Of a stretch of DNA of 64,000 bases, positions 17,555 to 27,816 are shown piece by piece. The position numbers and the translations under genes were made by a program. The first letter of the stretch is position 1, and the number at the start of each line of letters is the position of its first letter. Source of the DNA: Mesorhizobium huakuii. Its GTDB lineage: Bacteria > Pseudomonadota > Alphaproteobacteria > Rhizobiales > Rhizobiaceae. The notes beneath the pieces are model-generated. The model had not been told where the DNA came from, made no database searches, and saw nothing but the letters and a program-made list of their open reading frames with translations. The stretch is taken from assembly GCF_014189455.1 (NCBI RefSeq), contig NZ_CP050297.1, forward strand, positions 62,001-126,000, written 5' to 3'.

Positions 17555-18981
17555 GTGCCAGCGAAACGGGCAACGGACCGGTCATCGCGATTGTTGGCGG
17601 TGGCTTTTCAGGTGCGGCGACCGCGTTTCATCTGGCGCGGCTTTTGCCCGCCGGTGCAGCCGATATCGTGGTCGTCGAACCCCGCGAGGGACTCGGCTAT
17701 GGTCTGGCCTATTCGACGCCCGATCCTTCACACCGCATCAACGTGCCGGCGTCGAGGATGACGCTGATCTCCGGCCAGAACAGCCACTTTGCCGACTGGA
17801 TGGAGCAGACCGGCGCCATTGTCGACGATCCCGAGGCCATTGCCGCCAATGGAGCGCTCTACCCCCAGCGCCGCGTTTTCGGGCGCTACGTGGAATCGCA
17901 TCTCCAGCCGTTACTGTTTGGCAAAACGATCCGCCATGTCAGGTCCGCGGTCGCGTCAGTCGAGCTCAGTGGCCAGGGCTACCACCTGATCCTCGCCGAT
18001 GGTGGGACGCTCGCAGCCGACGCGCTGGTCATTGCGACGACGCATCCGCCGCCGGCCTTGCCATCGCCCTTGCAGTCCGTGGCTAGCGCAGCCGGGCTGG
18101 TGGCCAACCCCTATGATCTCGAAAGGCTGGAAGCGATAGGATGTGACGACCATGTGCTGGTCGTCGGCACCGGACTGACGTCGGCGGATGTCATCGCGAC
18201 GCTCGACCGCAATGGCCATCGCGGTCGCATCACAGCACTTTCGCGCCATGGCTACCGGTCGCGAGGCCATGCGGCTACGCATGTCGATCCGATCGGCGAC
18301 TTCGCCGGCCTGCCTTCACGCAGCGCCACAGCGCTGCTCAGGCGTATCCGGTCGACCATCGCGACCGCCGCGCAGCAGGGCGAAGGCTGGCACCCGGTGC
18401 TCGATGCCGTCCGGCGACAAGGGCAAATCATCTGGCAGGCCCTGCCGCTCGGCGAGCAACGCCGCCTCGTGCGCCATTTGCGCGCACTGTGGGATGTGCA
18501 TCGCTTTCGCATCGCGCCACAGGTCGCGGCCGCTCTCGATCGCCGGGTTGCCGAGGGAACGCTCGCCTACCGTGCCGCATCGATTACCGGCGCCGTGCAG
18601 GTTGACGGGCGCATTCGCCTCACGCTGCGGCCAAGGCGCGAATCCACTCAGGCCACAGAGACATTCGACAGGGTGGTCGTCACTACCGGGCCGGCGCATG
18701 CCGATATTTTCCGGACCAACCCGGCGATCGCCGCTCTCGGGCGAATGGGACTGGTCCGGCTAGACCCGAATGGTCTTGGTTTGGAGACCGATGCGCACGG
18801 CCGTGCAGTCGGCGCATCCGGGCGGCCGATCGACAGCATTTTCGTCAGCGGGCCGCTGGCGCGTGGCAGCGTCGGTGAATTGATGGGAATTCCCGAAGTC
18901 ACTGCGCATGCCGAGCTCGTCGCCCACGAAATTCACCAATGGCTAGGATACCAGACGGCGTCGCGCCGCAAGGCGTCGTGA
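17551..18981 (+). CDS. FAD/NAD(P)-binding oxidoreductase, HI0933/PF13454-like
   Basis: The 476-residue protein begins with a Rossmann dinucleotide motif ([14 protein letters not shown]) and then [20 protein letters not shown], typical of the PF13454 FAD-NAD(P)-binding family. A second nucleotide-binding region occurs in the middle ([18 protein letters not shown]). The TTG start at 17551 overlaps the ssuD stop by four bases; it is the only reasonable start before the Rossmann motif. Position after ssuD suggests a role in organosulfur use, for example redox supply or thiol/sulfite handling, but no specific reaction can be stated. Having lost its operon front, it may be poorly expressed. Confidence 0.8.
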   Translation: MSASETGNGPVIAIVGGGFSGAATAFHLARLLPAGAADIVVVEPREGLGYGLAYSTPDPSHRINVPASRMTLISGQNSHFADWMEQTGAIVDDPEAIAANGALYPQRRVFGRYVESHLQPLLFGKTIRHVRSAVASVELSGQGYHLILADGGTLAADALVIATTHPPPALPSPLQSVASAAGLVANPYDLERLEAIGCDDHVLVVGTGLTSADVIATLDRNGHRGRITALSRHGYRSRGHAATHVDPIGDFAGLPSRSATALLRRIRSTIATAAQQGEGWHPVLDAVRRQGQIIWQALPLGEQRRLVRHLRALWDVHRFRIAPQVAAALDRRVAEGTLAYRAASITGAVQVDGRIRLTLRPRRESTQATETFDRVVVTTGPAHADIFRTNPAIAALGRMGLVRLDPNGLGLETDAHGRAVGASGRPIDSIFVSGPLARGSVGELMGIPEVTAHAELVAHEIHQWLGYQTASRRKAS

Positions 18982-18989
18982 AGCTGCAA

Positions 18990-19220
18990 ACACGATGAGC
19001 TTATCCAGATGGCACTGACCGAGCGCATTTGCGAAGGTGGAAAGGGCATTCGAGTTGATAAATAGGCGACTGGTCGCGTGGCGCTCCTGGCGCTGTTCGC
19101 GTTTGTCGCCGGATAGGACGAGCTTGACGTTGTGAAGGCTGCGGCGGGTCACCTTCAAACTCCGTCCAGATCCGCTCGACCTCCGAGGTGCCGATCTCCA
19201 TGCCCAGACTTCGCACCGGC
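18990..19220 (-). pseudogene. IS256-family transposase remnant
   Basis: On the minus strand the frame reads MEIGTSEVERIWTEF and then, in another frame, HNVKLVLSGDKRE. These match the IS256-type Mutator transposase stretch around its middle catalytic aspartate. The next block (RNALxxxxK in intact proteins) is recognisable but scrambled. Several frameshifts are present and nothing else of the element remains. Confidence 0.5.
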
Positions 19221-19652
19221 GGTCCGCTTTGGCGCCAGCCGCCATGATGACGGCGACCCGAGACAATCAGCCCACCGCGGCGGACCTTCAGGTAAGTGGG
19301 TCGAGAAAGCCCTGGGCGGGACGCCGCCTACAGCGAGGCTGCTGCCTTGTGGCCGCAGCGATGGAAAGAATCTGCCGCCGGACATCGACGTCAGTGGTTT
19401 AGAGAAGGCGGCTCGGCAGGGATCTCTGCATAAAATCCCGGAAGCCCGGTGCGTGTCATTCGGATATCGGATTCTTTGAGAGCACCTTAGGCGGCGAGCT
19501 TGGCTGCGTGTGCCTTCACTACTGTCGACGTCTACCAACTCCCAATCTGATATACGGGGTGAGTGACGCCTTGAAAAATTTGCCCGATAGCGTGCGTCCG
19601 AATTTGGCGGCGATCTTCGCCAAATGCGATGAGCTGCAATTTCCAGCGACGG
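19221..19652. other. Gene-free stretch
   Basis: Open frames cross this stretch on both strands but none resembles a known protein. It separates the IS256 remnant from the methyltransferase gene end. Confidence 0.35.
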
Positions 19653-20711
19653 CTAGGGGCGAGCCTCCAGCACCAAGTTGAATGGCGTCTCCGCGGCGCG
19701 ACGGAATCGCTTGAAGCCGCCGCCGGTCACCACCCTGCGCAGCCTCGCCTCGCCGGCCTGGGCGCCAAGCCCGAGCCCAACTTCCTGTGACACGGACGCA
19801 GGCGTGCACAGGAACGTGGACGCGGCATAGTAGACGCGTCCGACGGGATTGAGGTTCGCCGCCAGATGATCATGCGCGAACGGCTCGACGATCATCCACG
19901 TGCCATCCGGCTTGAGCGACCTGTGGACATGGGTGGCGGCGCCGGCTGGGTCGCCCATGTCGTGAAGGCAATCGAAGAAAGCGACGAGGTCATAGGTGCC
20001 GGGATAGGTCTTGGCGGCCGCGACCTCGAAGCGCGTGTTGGCGCCGACGCCGGCTTCCTCGGCGGCCTTGCGGGCGCGCTCGACCGACGGGGCGTGATAG
20101 TCGAAGCCGACGAAGCGCGAATTGGGGAAAGCACGCGCCATGAGCACGGTCGATGCGCCATGACCGCAGCCAACATCCGCAACGTCCACGCCGCATTCGA
20201 GCTTCTCGACGACGCCCTCCAAGGCCGGCAGCCAGGAGTCGATCAGATTGGCATTGTAGCCTGGACGGAAGAATCGTTCCGTACCGCGAAACAGACACGC
20301 GCTATGATCGTGCCACGCGACGCCCTTGCCGGACTGGAATGCCTGCCTCACCTTTTCTTCATCGAGCCACAGCGCGGACAGGAACTCGAATGCGCCAGCC
20401 ATGAAGGCCGGGCTATCTTCATCGGCGAACACCAGCTCCTGCTCGGCGTTGAGATAGAACTCGTCGCTCGCTTCATCGTAGTCGACGTAGCCCGCCGCCG
20501 CCTGCCCGGAAAGCCATTCCCTTACAAGGCGTTCCTGGGTGCCGGTGCGTGTCGAAAGTTCGGCGGCCGTCATCTTGCCGCCTTCGCGCAATGCCTTGAA
20601 CAGGCCGAGTCTGTCCCCCAGCACGACTCCCGCGCCAGTAGCGATCGCACCGAGATCGCCGACCATTTTCCCTAAGAATGCGTCCAACTTTTCCTGACTC
20701 GCTTCAGACAT
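19653..20711 (-). CDS. Class I SAM-dependent methyltransferase with N-terminal winged-helix-like domain
   Basis: The 352-residue protein has an N-terminal helical region (GLFKALREGGKMTAAELS, TGTQERLVREWL) of the type found as a dimerisation or winged-helix domain in O-methyltransferase-like enzymes. It is followed by a SAM-binding fold with motif I VADVGCGHGAST and the acidic FVGFDYHAPSVE. A later LVAFFDCLHDMGDP block corresponds to motif IV. It transfers methyl groups from SAM to an unknown substrate. Start ATG 20711 is preceded by GGGAGA on the coding strand. It stands alone between mobile remnants, so context gives no substrate. Confidence 0.82.
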   Translation of the reverse strand: MSEASQEKLDAFLGKMVGDLGAIATGAGVVLGDRLGLFKALREGGKMTAAELSTRTGTQERLVREWLSGQAAAGYVDYDEASDEFYLNAEQELVFADEDSPAFMAGAFEFLSALWLDEEKVRQAFQSGKGVAWHDHSACLFRGTERFFRPGYNANLIDSWLPALEGVVEKLECGVDVADVGCGHGASTVLMARAFPNSRFVGFDYHAPSVERARKAAEEAGVGANTRFEVAAAKTYPGTYDLVAFFDCLHDMGDPAGAATHVHRSLKPDGTWMIVEPFAHDHLAANLNPVGRVYYAASTFLCTPASVSQEVGLGLGAQAGEARLRRVVTGGGFKRFRRAAETPFNLVLEARP

Positions 20712-20760
20712 TGGAATCTCCCTTTGGGTTCAATCTTTCCAGGCGATGGAGCCCTGCTCG

Positions 20761-21010
20761 TCATGAGGCGTGATTGGCCGTCGCCTTGAGCATCAGATGC
20801 TCGAAGACATGCGCGATGCCGGATTTCCCCGCGGCTCATCCGCGCTGCCGATCCTGAACCAGACCATATGAGTGGCGACCGGCGCGGTGGTCGGAAATGA
20901 CAACCACCTCCATGCCGTTGAAAAGCAGGAAATCCGTCACTTTGCCCTCGTCGGTAACGGGCGGAGCCGGAGCGTTCGTCACCGGGCAAGCGCGGTCGCA
21001 GTAGGTATCC
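20761..21010 (-). pseudogene. M16 zinc-peptidase N-terminal remnant
   Basis: Pieces in three frames spell the start of an M16-family (pitrilysin/processing peptidase-like) protein: VTDFLLFNGMEVVVISDH, then THMVWFRIGSADEP, then GIAHVFEHLMLKAT with the zinc motif HxxEH. The order and spacing fit the family, but frameshifts separate the pieces and a stop follows within ten codons. The fragment lies just upstream of the methyltransferase gene on the same strand. Confidence 0.6.
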
Positions 21011-21369
21011 TGGGCAGCCCGTCAGACATCGATGGCTCCGGTTGTGGTGACGGGACGGGCGATAAGCAAGTTCGGGGCAAAGTGATTGTTCCGCGGCGGC
21101 TGTATGTTTTGGTGAGGTGATCATGCGACTTCTTGTTGGTCGGTCACGTGTTTGCGGATGACGAGCATGTACTGTGCCAAAGGAGAAACCATTCAAACGC
21201 AATCCAGTAGATCTGACTGTATCCGACATTGTCGGAAATTGGACATCGCCGAACGCGAAGCGTTCGGGGCTTGTGAGGATACTTGCGCATGCTGCTTCGG
21301 AGGAGGGATGCGCCTCGAACCGGCCGCGAGGCCTTCCTGCCATTTAAGGCGCCAGATCAATTGAACGCA
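21011..21369. other. Gene-free stretch with a short palindrome
   Basis: No gene recognised. TCCGACATTGTCGGA at 21221-21235 is a perfect 7-bp dyad around one base; its role is unknown. The stretch ends at the left inverted repeat of the IS5-type element. Confidence 0.35.
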
Positions 21370-22481
21370 GCGTTGGTGCATGGATCCTTTGTCAACGGTT
21401 TGGCGATAGGCAGGCAGGATCGAAATCAGCTTGATTTGAGTGCCATGCCGTACAAACACAACGCAGATCGTCGTCATCACGTCGGAAAGATGAAATTCAG
21501 GGTGACGAATTGGCGTGACTACGAAGCAGGTCTGCGCCGGCGTGGTAGCCTGACCTTATGGGTAACGCCGGAGGCACTGGCGGGATGGCGCGCTCCGCGA
21601 CGCAAGACCCGCGGCGGCCAAGCCCGGTATTCCGATCTCGCCATTGAGACAGCGCTGACGCTGGGTTGCGTCTTGGCAATGCGGCTGCGCCAGACCGAGG
21701 GATTGCTCCACTCGCTGCTGGATCTCATGGGGCTGAAAGTCCCAGTTCCAGATCATACGACGCTGAGCCGTCGGGCACAGAAGTGGGAGCCACCAGCCCG
21801 ACGAAACCCGCCGCTGCCGGACGGCCCGCTGCATGTGCTTGTCGATAGCACGGGATTGAAAGTCTACGGCGCCGGGCAATGGCTGGAGCAGAAACATGGC
21901 GCCAGATCACGTCGCAACTGGCGCAAGCTGCATCTGGCAGTGGATGCCAAAAGTGGCGCGATCATTGCCCAAAGGCTGACAGATCAGGACACGGATGATC
22001 CTTCCCAGGTGGCACCGCTGCTCGATCAGATCGACGGCGAGATCGACCAGTTCACAGCCGACGGAGCCTATGACGGCAAGCCAACCTATCGGTCTATCCT
22101 GCAGCACAGCGCAACCGCGAACATCGTCATTCCACCGCGTTCCACGGCGGTGGAAAGCGGTGATGCCGGACCGCCTGGTCAAAGGGACAAGCACATTGCC
22201 GCAATCGCAAGCGACGGTCGGCTGAAATGGCAGGCAGCCACCGGCTACGGCAAGCGGGCGCTGAGCGAAACAGCCATCGGACGATACAAGGGGCTGATCG
22301 GACGGCGCCTGCGAGCACGCTCTCTTCCGGCTCAACAGACCGAGGTTGCCATCGGTTGCATCGTTCTCAACCGCATGCTGGCATGGGCACGCCCGGAGTC
22401 TATCCGGCGTCAAGTCACGCAGGCATAACCAACTACGTCGACGATCGAAATGCGTTCGATTTCATATCCGCGCACCAACGC
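21370..22481 (+). mobile_element. IS5-family element (IS903-like group)
   Basis: Inverted repeats at 21370-21385 and 22466-22481 agree at 14 of 16 positions (outer bases GCGTTGGTGC). They enclose one transposase gene. The right end truncates an IS110 transposase gene, so this element arrived after that one. Exact outer borders are uncertain by a few bases. Confidence 0.75.
21445..22428 (+). CDS. IS5-family transposase
   Basis: The protein of 327 residues begins MPYKHNADRRHHVGKMKFRV, the usual start for this rhizobial IS5 group. It contains VPVPDHTTLSRRA, the catalytic-strand block LHVLVDSTGLKVYG with the first aspartate, FTADGAYDGKPTY with the second, and RYKGLIGRRLRAR near the glutamate. 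The frame is open upstream to 21283 but that part precedes the inverted repeat. No defect is visible, so it may be functional. Confidence 0.9.
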   Translation: MPYKHNADRRHHVGKMKFRVTNWRDYEAGLRRRGSLTLWVTPEALAGWRAPRRKTRGGQARYSDLAIETALTLGCVLAMRLRQTEGLLHSLLDLMGLKVPVPDHTTLSRRAQKWEPPARRNPPLPDGPLHVLVDSTGLKVYGAGQWLEQKHGARSRRNWRKLHLAVDAKSGAIIAQRLTDQDTDDPSQVAPLLDQIDGEIDQFTADGAYDGKPTYRSILQHSATANIVIPPRSTAVESGDAGPPGQRDKHIAAIASDGRLKWQAATGYGKRALSETAIGRYKGLIGRRLRARSLPAQQTEVAIGCIVLNRMLAWARPESIRRQVTQA

Positions 22482-22484
22482 CTC

Positions 22485-23131
22485 ATCAGTCGCTTGACCC
22501 GAGGCTCCTGGAGGGCCGTCTGCGCGAGACTCTTGTCTACTTGTGCAAGCTCACCACCAAGGCGATCGAGTTCACCGGCATGGCGAAGGACGACACGGCG
22601 CTGATCCTCGGCGAGCGGCTGAGCCTCCAGCCAAGCCCTGCCCCGCTTTTGAGAACAGGGTGCCCTTGTAGGGCGGGTGTCGGGATCAGGTTGGCGTGCA
22701 GAACGGAATGGATTCGGTTTTTGAGACGGGTCATCTGGGAGACGAGCTGCGTTTCGTTCGGCCACCACGCGACGACGCGTCTCGGTTTCCTCGTCCGGCA
22801 TCCAGACTTCAGGCAGAAAGCCACTCGCATGAAGCTTCGCCAGCACTGCCGCGTCGATCTTGTCGGTCTTGACCTTGGCCCAGGCGATGGCCCGGACCAG
22901 GATCGGATTGGCTATAACCACGCGGCCCACAAAAGGCGACAATAGTCGCACGATCGCACTTGTATTGCCTGTTGCCTCGATGACGATCTCGTCATCCGGC
23001 TTGAGCTTCATGGCGAACTGCAACAGGCGGCTGCGTTCAAGATCGATCCTCCCCGCATCCCGGATTTTGCCTTTCTCCAAGATCGCCATTTGGGCGAATG
23101 ATCGGTGAACATCAAGGGCAATGATTCTCAT
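22485..23131 (-). pseudogene. IS110-family transposase, truncated and frameshifted
   Basis: The N-terminal DEDD domain of an IS110-type transposase starts at ATG 23131 (MRIIALDVHRSFAQMAILE). It includes VIEATGNTSAIVRLL and AWAKVKTDKIDAAVLAKL. After RRRVVAER the reading continues in a second frame (LVSQMTRLKNRIHSVLH); one extra A in the AAA there explains the shift. The C-terminal half with the catalytic serine is lost where the IS5-type element begins. Confidence 0.85.
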
Positions 23132-23373
23132 TCCCGGCTCCTTTCCAGGGTCAGCAACCATGGGAGCCGGCGGGCTACACGACAACTACGGATCCGCGCT
23201 CGCAGCGCAACCGGGCAAGTCGAAGGGGGCGGCCAGATAACAACTCGAACTCTCAGTTCATCAGGTACTTCGGCCTGCCCGCCATGCGTGCTCCCGACAC
23301 CCCAATCCCGGTAGGTGGACGGTAGTCGATCCATCCGTGCAAGAAAATACGGATTGGCGCGTCGCGCCTATTC
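23132..23373. other. Gene-free stretch
   Basis: This is probably the non-coding end of the IS110 remnant plus unassigned DNA. Nothing else recognised. Confidence 0.3.
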
Positions 23374-23579
23374 ATGCCTGATAACAACCGGATCGAACAG
23401 GACCACCGGCGGATCAAGCGCCGCGTGCGGCCGATGCTCGGATTCAAGTCTCCGCAACCGCCAGCATCATCCTCGTCGGCATCAAAATGGTTCACAAGAT
23501 GCGCAGGCAACAGGCGAGGTTTGCCTTCAATCCTAATCCGTCGTTGGCCGAGCAGTTCGACATCCTTGCTGCCGCATAG
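23374..23579 (+). pseudogene. IS6-family transposase C-terminal fragment
   Basis: The frame reads DNNRIEQDHRRIKRRVRPML and GFKS, the C-terminal DDE glutamate region of IS6-family transposases, and then continues in other frames as IILVGIKMVHKMR-like and FNPNPSLAEQFDILAA before a stop. At least one frameshift separates these parts. It is a different IS6 lineage from the copies at 29.7 and 60.7 kb. Confidence 0.65.
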
Positions 23580-23993
23580 CACGGCCCGCCATCTCAACTG
23601 CTTCGGCTCAACGAAAATTTGCAACAGAACCCATCAGCGTCCACGATGGCACGGACGAGGCAATCATCGCTCTCACTGACGATGGGATTGACGAGCTGAG
23701 ACAAACGCTCGCCCATGCTCGTCGTTCGACCGACGAGTGGAACGACTTCCTTCGACAGCTTTGTCGACGAAGAGCTCATCGCGCGCATCAAAGCAAAATC
23801 ACCGCGGTAACAATCGGCCGGTTACGGAGAAACATGATCCAAAAACCGAAGCTTTGGGAGCTCAGTTCCTGCCCCGCTTAGTGCCTATTTGTCTGCGCTA
23901 TTCTGCCATACGCCTGATGAGATTGTCCCACCTGCTGACCGTCCCTAACTTGGCTGTGATCGGAGCCAAAGCCGGCAGTCAACAGGAGTGACC
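23580..23993. other. Gene-free stretch upstream of otsA
   Basis: Plus-strand text around 23690-23790 reads somewhat protein-like but matches nothing I know. The otsA promoter should lie at the right end; no clear promoter boxes were identified. Confidence 0.3.
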
Positions 23994-25349
23994 ATGAAGA
24001 ACATTATCAGTGTCGGTGGGGACGGTGGTGGAGACCGTAGACTGGTCATCGTCTCCAACAGGGTTGCGCTGCCCGACGAGCAGGGCTCACTGCCCCCGGG
24101 CGGAATGGCCATTGCGCTGAACGCCGCGCTCAAGCGACAAGGCGGCCTCTGGATGGGCTGGTCGGGGAAGGTGAACGCCGAGAAGAACCAGATGTTGACG
24201 GTGCAGGAGGCTGCCAACGGCATCACCTATGCCCTTGCCGATCTCTCGCAGAAGGATCTGGACGAATATTACTACGGCTTCGCCAACAGGGTTCTTTGGC
24301 CGGTCTTCCACAGCCGTGTCGACCTCGCCGAATATAACGACGCGAGAAAGTCAGGATATTACCGCGTCAACCGACTCTTCGCAGAGTCTTTGATGCCGCT
24401 CCGCCGCGAGGACGACGTCATATGGGTGCAGGATTATCACCTGATCCCTCTAGGGAAAGAACTGCGCGAGCGCGGCTGCCGCAACCGGATCGGCTTTTTC
24501 CTGCACATACCATGGCCACCGGCGGACATCCTCGCCACCGTGCCGGTCTGCGAAAGCTTGCTGGAAGCGCTTTCGTTCTATGACCTTGTCGGCTTTCAAA
24601 CCGATGACGATCTTAACAACTTCGCCGAATGTCTACGCCGCCAGGGCGTCGGGCGTCTCATGAAAGACCGTAGCTGCCTAATCCAAGGGCGGGAGTTTCG
24701 CTGCGGGGTTTTTCCAATCGGTATCGACACGGCCGAGTTCGAGAGCCTCGCAGAGCAAGCGACGCGCGACGGGGACCTGCAGGAAGTCTACAAGAGGACT
24801 GCAGGCTATGACCTCGCCATTGGCGTCGACCGATTGGATTATTCCAAGGGCATCGATCAGCGCATCGTAGCGTTTCGCCATTTCCTTGATCGTAACAGCC
24901 ATCGCATCCGCAAGACGCTACTGCTGCAGATTACCCCGAAATCCCGCGGGAAATTCCGGCCTATCTGGCGCTGCAAAAGCAATCGTTCCCATGGCCCGCT
25001 GGAACTGGCCGGCCTCTACCGAATGGCACGCGTTGGTCTAGTGACGCCGCTCCGCGACGGCATGAATCTGGTGGCGAAGGAATACGTGGCTGCGCAAGAC
25101 CCAAGGAATCCGGGCGTCCTCGTGCTCTCGCAATTTGCCGGCGCCGCTGGCGAGTTGGAGGGAGCGGTGCGCGTCAATCCCTATGACCGGGAGGCTGTGG
25201 CGGCCTCCACGGAAACGGCCTTTCGCATGTCGTTACAGGAAAGGAAAGAGCGTTGGAACGCAATGAAGATCAGTCTTATCGGCCACGATGTCTATCGATG
25301 GTGCGACGGCTTTCTAGCCAAGCTCGCGGCGGCGGACTTACCAGTATGA
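23994..25349 (+). pseudogene. otsA: Trehalose-6-phosphate synthase with an internal lesion
   Basis: Most of this GT20 glycosyltransferase is intact: VIVSNRVALP, DDVIWVQDYHLIPLGKELRE, FFLHIPWPP, IGVDRLDYSKGI, and [20 protein letters not shown] with the nucleotide-sugar residues. Between ITPKSRG and [11 protein letters not shown] the protein differs from the family. The DNA first continues in another frame (EIPAYLALQKQ), and about 25-30 expected residues (including the usual WTPxRYxN block) are missing, after which the original frame resumes. So a deletion plus shift was accidentally frame-restoring. OtsA makes trehalose-6-phosphate from UDP-glucose and glucose-6-phosphate; this copy is probably inactive. 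ATG 23994 follows CAGGAG. Confidence 0.82.
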
Positions 25350-25732
25350 GGCTGACCGCGACCAAGTGAATCAGGCAGCATTCCGGCCTCGCCGAGGCGT
25401 GGTTAATGTGCTGTGGTAACCCCGATGGCGATGATTGCAGACCAACTACCCAGTTGGGGCGTAGCCGATTGTGCTGGCACGCGAGGCGAAGACTCGCGGC
25501 TGCGGCCACATCATCAAGCCTGTTGAGCCAATCCGCAATAAGGGCTCTCGTCGACGGGTCCGTCGTCGTGCATTCGACTGTCATCGCTTCGCTGATCGAG
25601 ACCGGGCGTATTGAACATGTCGACCCGGTTGGCGACATCGCTGATGTGCTAAGCAGGCTCGACCTACACCGAAACGCCAGATCTCAAGACGTCAGCCTGA
25701 GTACACTCCGTATTAAAACATAGGAAAAACAT
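25350..25732. other. Gene-free stretch with uncertain ORFs on both strands
   Basis: Overlapping frames of about 105 and 120 codons exist on opposite strands (25406-25723 plus and 25276-25638 minus). Neither matches a recognised family or has a convincing start site. Treat as intergenic. Confidence 0.3.
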
Positions 25733-26803
25733 ATGGATGAGCTCTCTTGTAGTCGGCAGATGTCTTCAAAAACGCGTGAGCGGCCACGACTGATCGTCGA
25801 GGGCCCTCGCGCCGCACAGCAACAGCAAATGCTGGCATCCATTGACCTGAACTTACTGTTGTCTCTTGAGGCGCTGCTGGAGCACCGTAACGTCACGCAT
25901 GCGGCTCGGCACGTGCGCTTGAGCCAACCGTCGATGAGCCGAGCGTTGACAAGGCTGCGTGGCATTTTCAATGACGATCTTTTGGTTCGCGGCTCGATCG
26001 GCCTGGTCCCGACGCCGCAGGCCGAACGGTTGGCCCAAATGCTGCCGCCGGTGTTGGATGCGCTCCGCGGGATGGTGAACCGCCAGGGGAAATGGCGATC
26101 AAAGACGATAATGGCGATGCCCGACCACCAGGCGCTGATCTTGCTGCCGCCTCTCCTACCCCTGCTGCGCGAGCACGCGCCTAATCTCGACATCGTCACC
26201 GGCTCGTTTTTAGCCGGCGCGCTCCGGCGGCTTGAGCAAGGCGAGATCGATCTGGCCGTTGGGCAGATCGGTGGCACTCCACCGGGCTTCTTTCGGCGCA
26301 GGCTCTATACTGACCGCTTCGCCTGCCTGCTACGCTACGACCACCCAGCCCTCGCGCAGGAATGGACGATGGAGACCTTCGCTGGCCTGCGCCAGGCCGC
26401 CATTGCCTCGGATTCCAAGGACGGCTTCGGCCGGGTGCATGATGAACTGGTCACGTTACACCTCCAAGATCGCGATCCGGTGCTGGTTTCCAACCTCCTG
26501 ACGGCCGCTGTGGCCATCGCGGCGACCGATCTGGTGCTGATTGTACCACACCGCGTCGCGACACGGATCGCCGCCTTGCTCCCCCTAGCGATTGTCGATC
26601 CGCCGGTGGAACTGACGCCTTACGAGGTTGGGCTGATTTGGCACGAGCGTTGCCATCGCGACCCAGAGCATCACTGGCTCCGCCACAAGATTGCCGTCGC
26701 AGCGTTGGCGGGAACAGAGCCGACGCATGCATCGAAAGTGAGAGGGCAAACGACTGATGCTTCGTCTTGTCCGTCGGGAGGCGACGCTGTGCCAACGCAG
26801 TGA
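25733..26803 (+). CDS. LysR-family transcriptional regulator
   Basis: The 356-residue protein has the LysR winged helix at about residues 36-95 (LNLLLSLEALLEHRNVTHAA, then LSQPSMSRALTRLR). It is followed by an effector-binding domain. The DLNLL-type opening and VTHAARHVRLSQPSMSRAL are NodD/NodD-like subgroup features, but that alone does not make it NodD. ATG 25733 has AGGAAA in front; ATG 25829 would give a shorter N-terminus closer to the family norm. The upstream gene-free stretch probably holds its operator. No divergent target is obvious; the nearest genes are AraC and the two unknown proteins downstream. Confidence 0.88.
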   Translation: MDELSCSRQMSSKTRERPRLIVEGPRAAQQQQMLASIDLNLLLSLEALLEHRNVTHAARHVRLSQPSMSRALTRLRGIFNDDLLVRGSIGLVPTPQAERLAQMLPPVLDALRGMVNRQGKWRSKTIMAMPDHQALILLPPLLPLLREHAPNLDIVTGSFLAGALRRLEQGEIDLAVGQIGGTPPGFFRRRLYTDRFACLLRYDHPALAQEWTMETFAGLRQAAIASDSKDGFGRVHDELVTLHLQDRDPVLVSNLLTAAVAIAATDLVLIVPHRVATRIAALLPLAIVDPPVELTPYEVGLIWHERCHRDPEHHWLRHKIAVAALAGTEPTHASKVRGQTTDASSCPSGGDAVPTQ

Positions 26804-26976
26804 AACCGACGCGCCCCGACTTCGAGCGAGCATCTGCTATGAGGATTTTCGGCGATCTGGCCTAACGAGAAGGTATTCACACTTTTAGCCATCTACACAA
26901 ACCAAGACCATCCTCTTCGATCGCCGATCGGCCGCGTCAAGCCTCTCGCAGGCCAGATTCTCAGGGTGTCTCCGAG

Positions 26977-27684
26977 GTGCATGCATCCATTCTGACCGCG
27001 TATATTGGTTCGGACCCTGTGGCATGTAAATCATTGGCACAAATCGCGAGTTCTCTGCGGCAGATCGAAATCCTTGAGCACCGTCTGTTGCGGCTAGGGC
27101 GCTCCGCGCAAATCGTCATCGTCGATTGCCGCGAATCGGAGCAACATAAGCACGGTCATGCGAAGCTCTCTTCCGGACTGGTGCAACTGGCCCTGGTTTC
27201 CGAAGACAGGCTGGACCGAAAGGCGATTTTCTCTAACGGGTATTCCGATTACCTGATGTGGCCGCTGATCAAGCAGGAAGTTCTGAGCAGACTTACCGCC
27301 TGCGTCGCTCAGATCGCGCGGCATTCTGCCCCGCTATTCTTCTCAGCCGATCCCCTCGTTCAGAAGGCGTGCGATCTGCTGGCGCAGCGGGTCGATCAGC
27401 AGATCGCCCTCAGCAAACTGGCGCGCATAGCCGGGACCAATAAGACAACGCTCGTCAACCGCTTCGAGGCTTCCTTTGGCTGCGGGCCTATGACCTGGTT
27501 ACGGCACTACCGGATGACGGAGGCTGCCGCCCGCTTGCGAAGCGGGCATGAAAGCGTCGCCGAGGTCGCGGAATCCTTTGGCTACGAGAACAGCAACAAC
27601 TTCTCCACGGCATTCAAGGCGATTCATGGGCTCTCACCGCTCCGCTATCGCAAAATGGTAGCGCGCAGAGAAAAGTCTGTCTGA
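26977..27684 (+). CDS. AraC-family regulator with receiver-like N-terminal domain
   Basis: The C-terminal 100 residues are an AraC double helix-turn-helix: IALSKLARIAGTNKTTLVNR, then VAEVAESFGYENSNNFSTAF and HGLSPLRYRK. The first 115 residues resemble a response-regulator fold (IVIVDCRES, later YSDYLMWPLIKQEVLSRL) but without a complete phosphorylation motif set, so it may respond to another signal. The GTG start is the only start upstream of the domain. It lies 132 bases upstream of the unknown gene pair on the same strand and is a natural candidate to control them. Confidence 0.85.
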   Translation: MHASILTAYIGSDPVACKSLAQIASSLRQIEILEHRLLRLGRSAQIVIVDCRESEQHKHGHAKLSSGLVQLALVSEDRLDRKAIFSNGYSDYLMWPLIKQEVLSRLTACVAQIARHSAPLFFSADPLVQKACDLLAQRVDQQIALSKLARIAGTNKTTLVNRFEASFGCGPMTWLRHYRMTEAAARLRSGHESVAEVAESFGYENSNNFSTAFKAIHGLSPLRYRKMVARREKSV

Positions 27685-27816
27685 CGCAAAGGTGGGGACC
27701 GGAACGAGCTGGTATACAGCCAGTGAGTACACGCAAAGATCATCTGATACTCAAGCGTTTACGCACTCCAGGCACTTTACCGCTTTCACAGCAACGCTCA
27801 GAACAGGAAGATAAGC

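Noticed and set aside
19866..20675. 269-codon plus-strand frame over the methyltransferase
   Set aside because: Antisense shadow of the methyltransferase gene, which has a clear SAM motif and ribosome site.
25733..26803. Calling the LysR gene nodD
   Set aside because: The helix-turn-helix region is NodD-like in general character, but no nod box or nod genes were seen and the subgroup cannot be fixed by eye.
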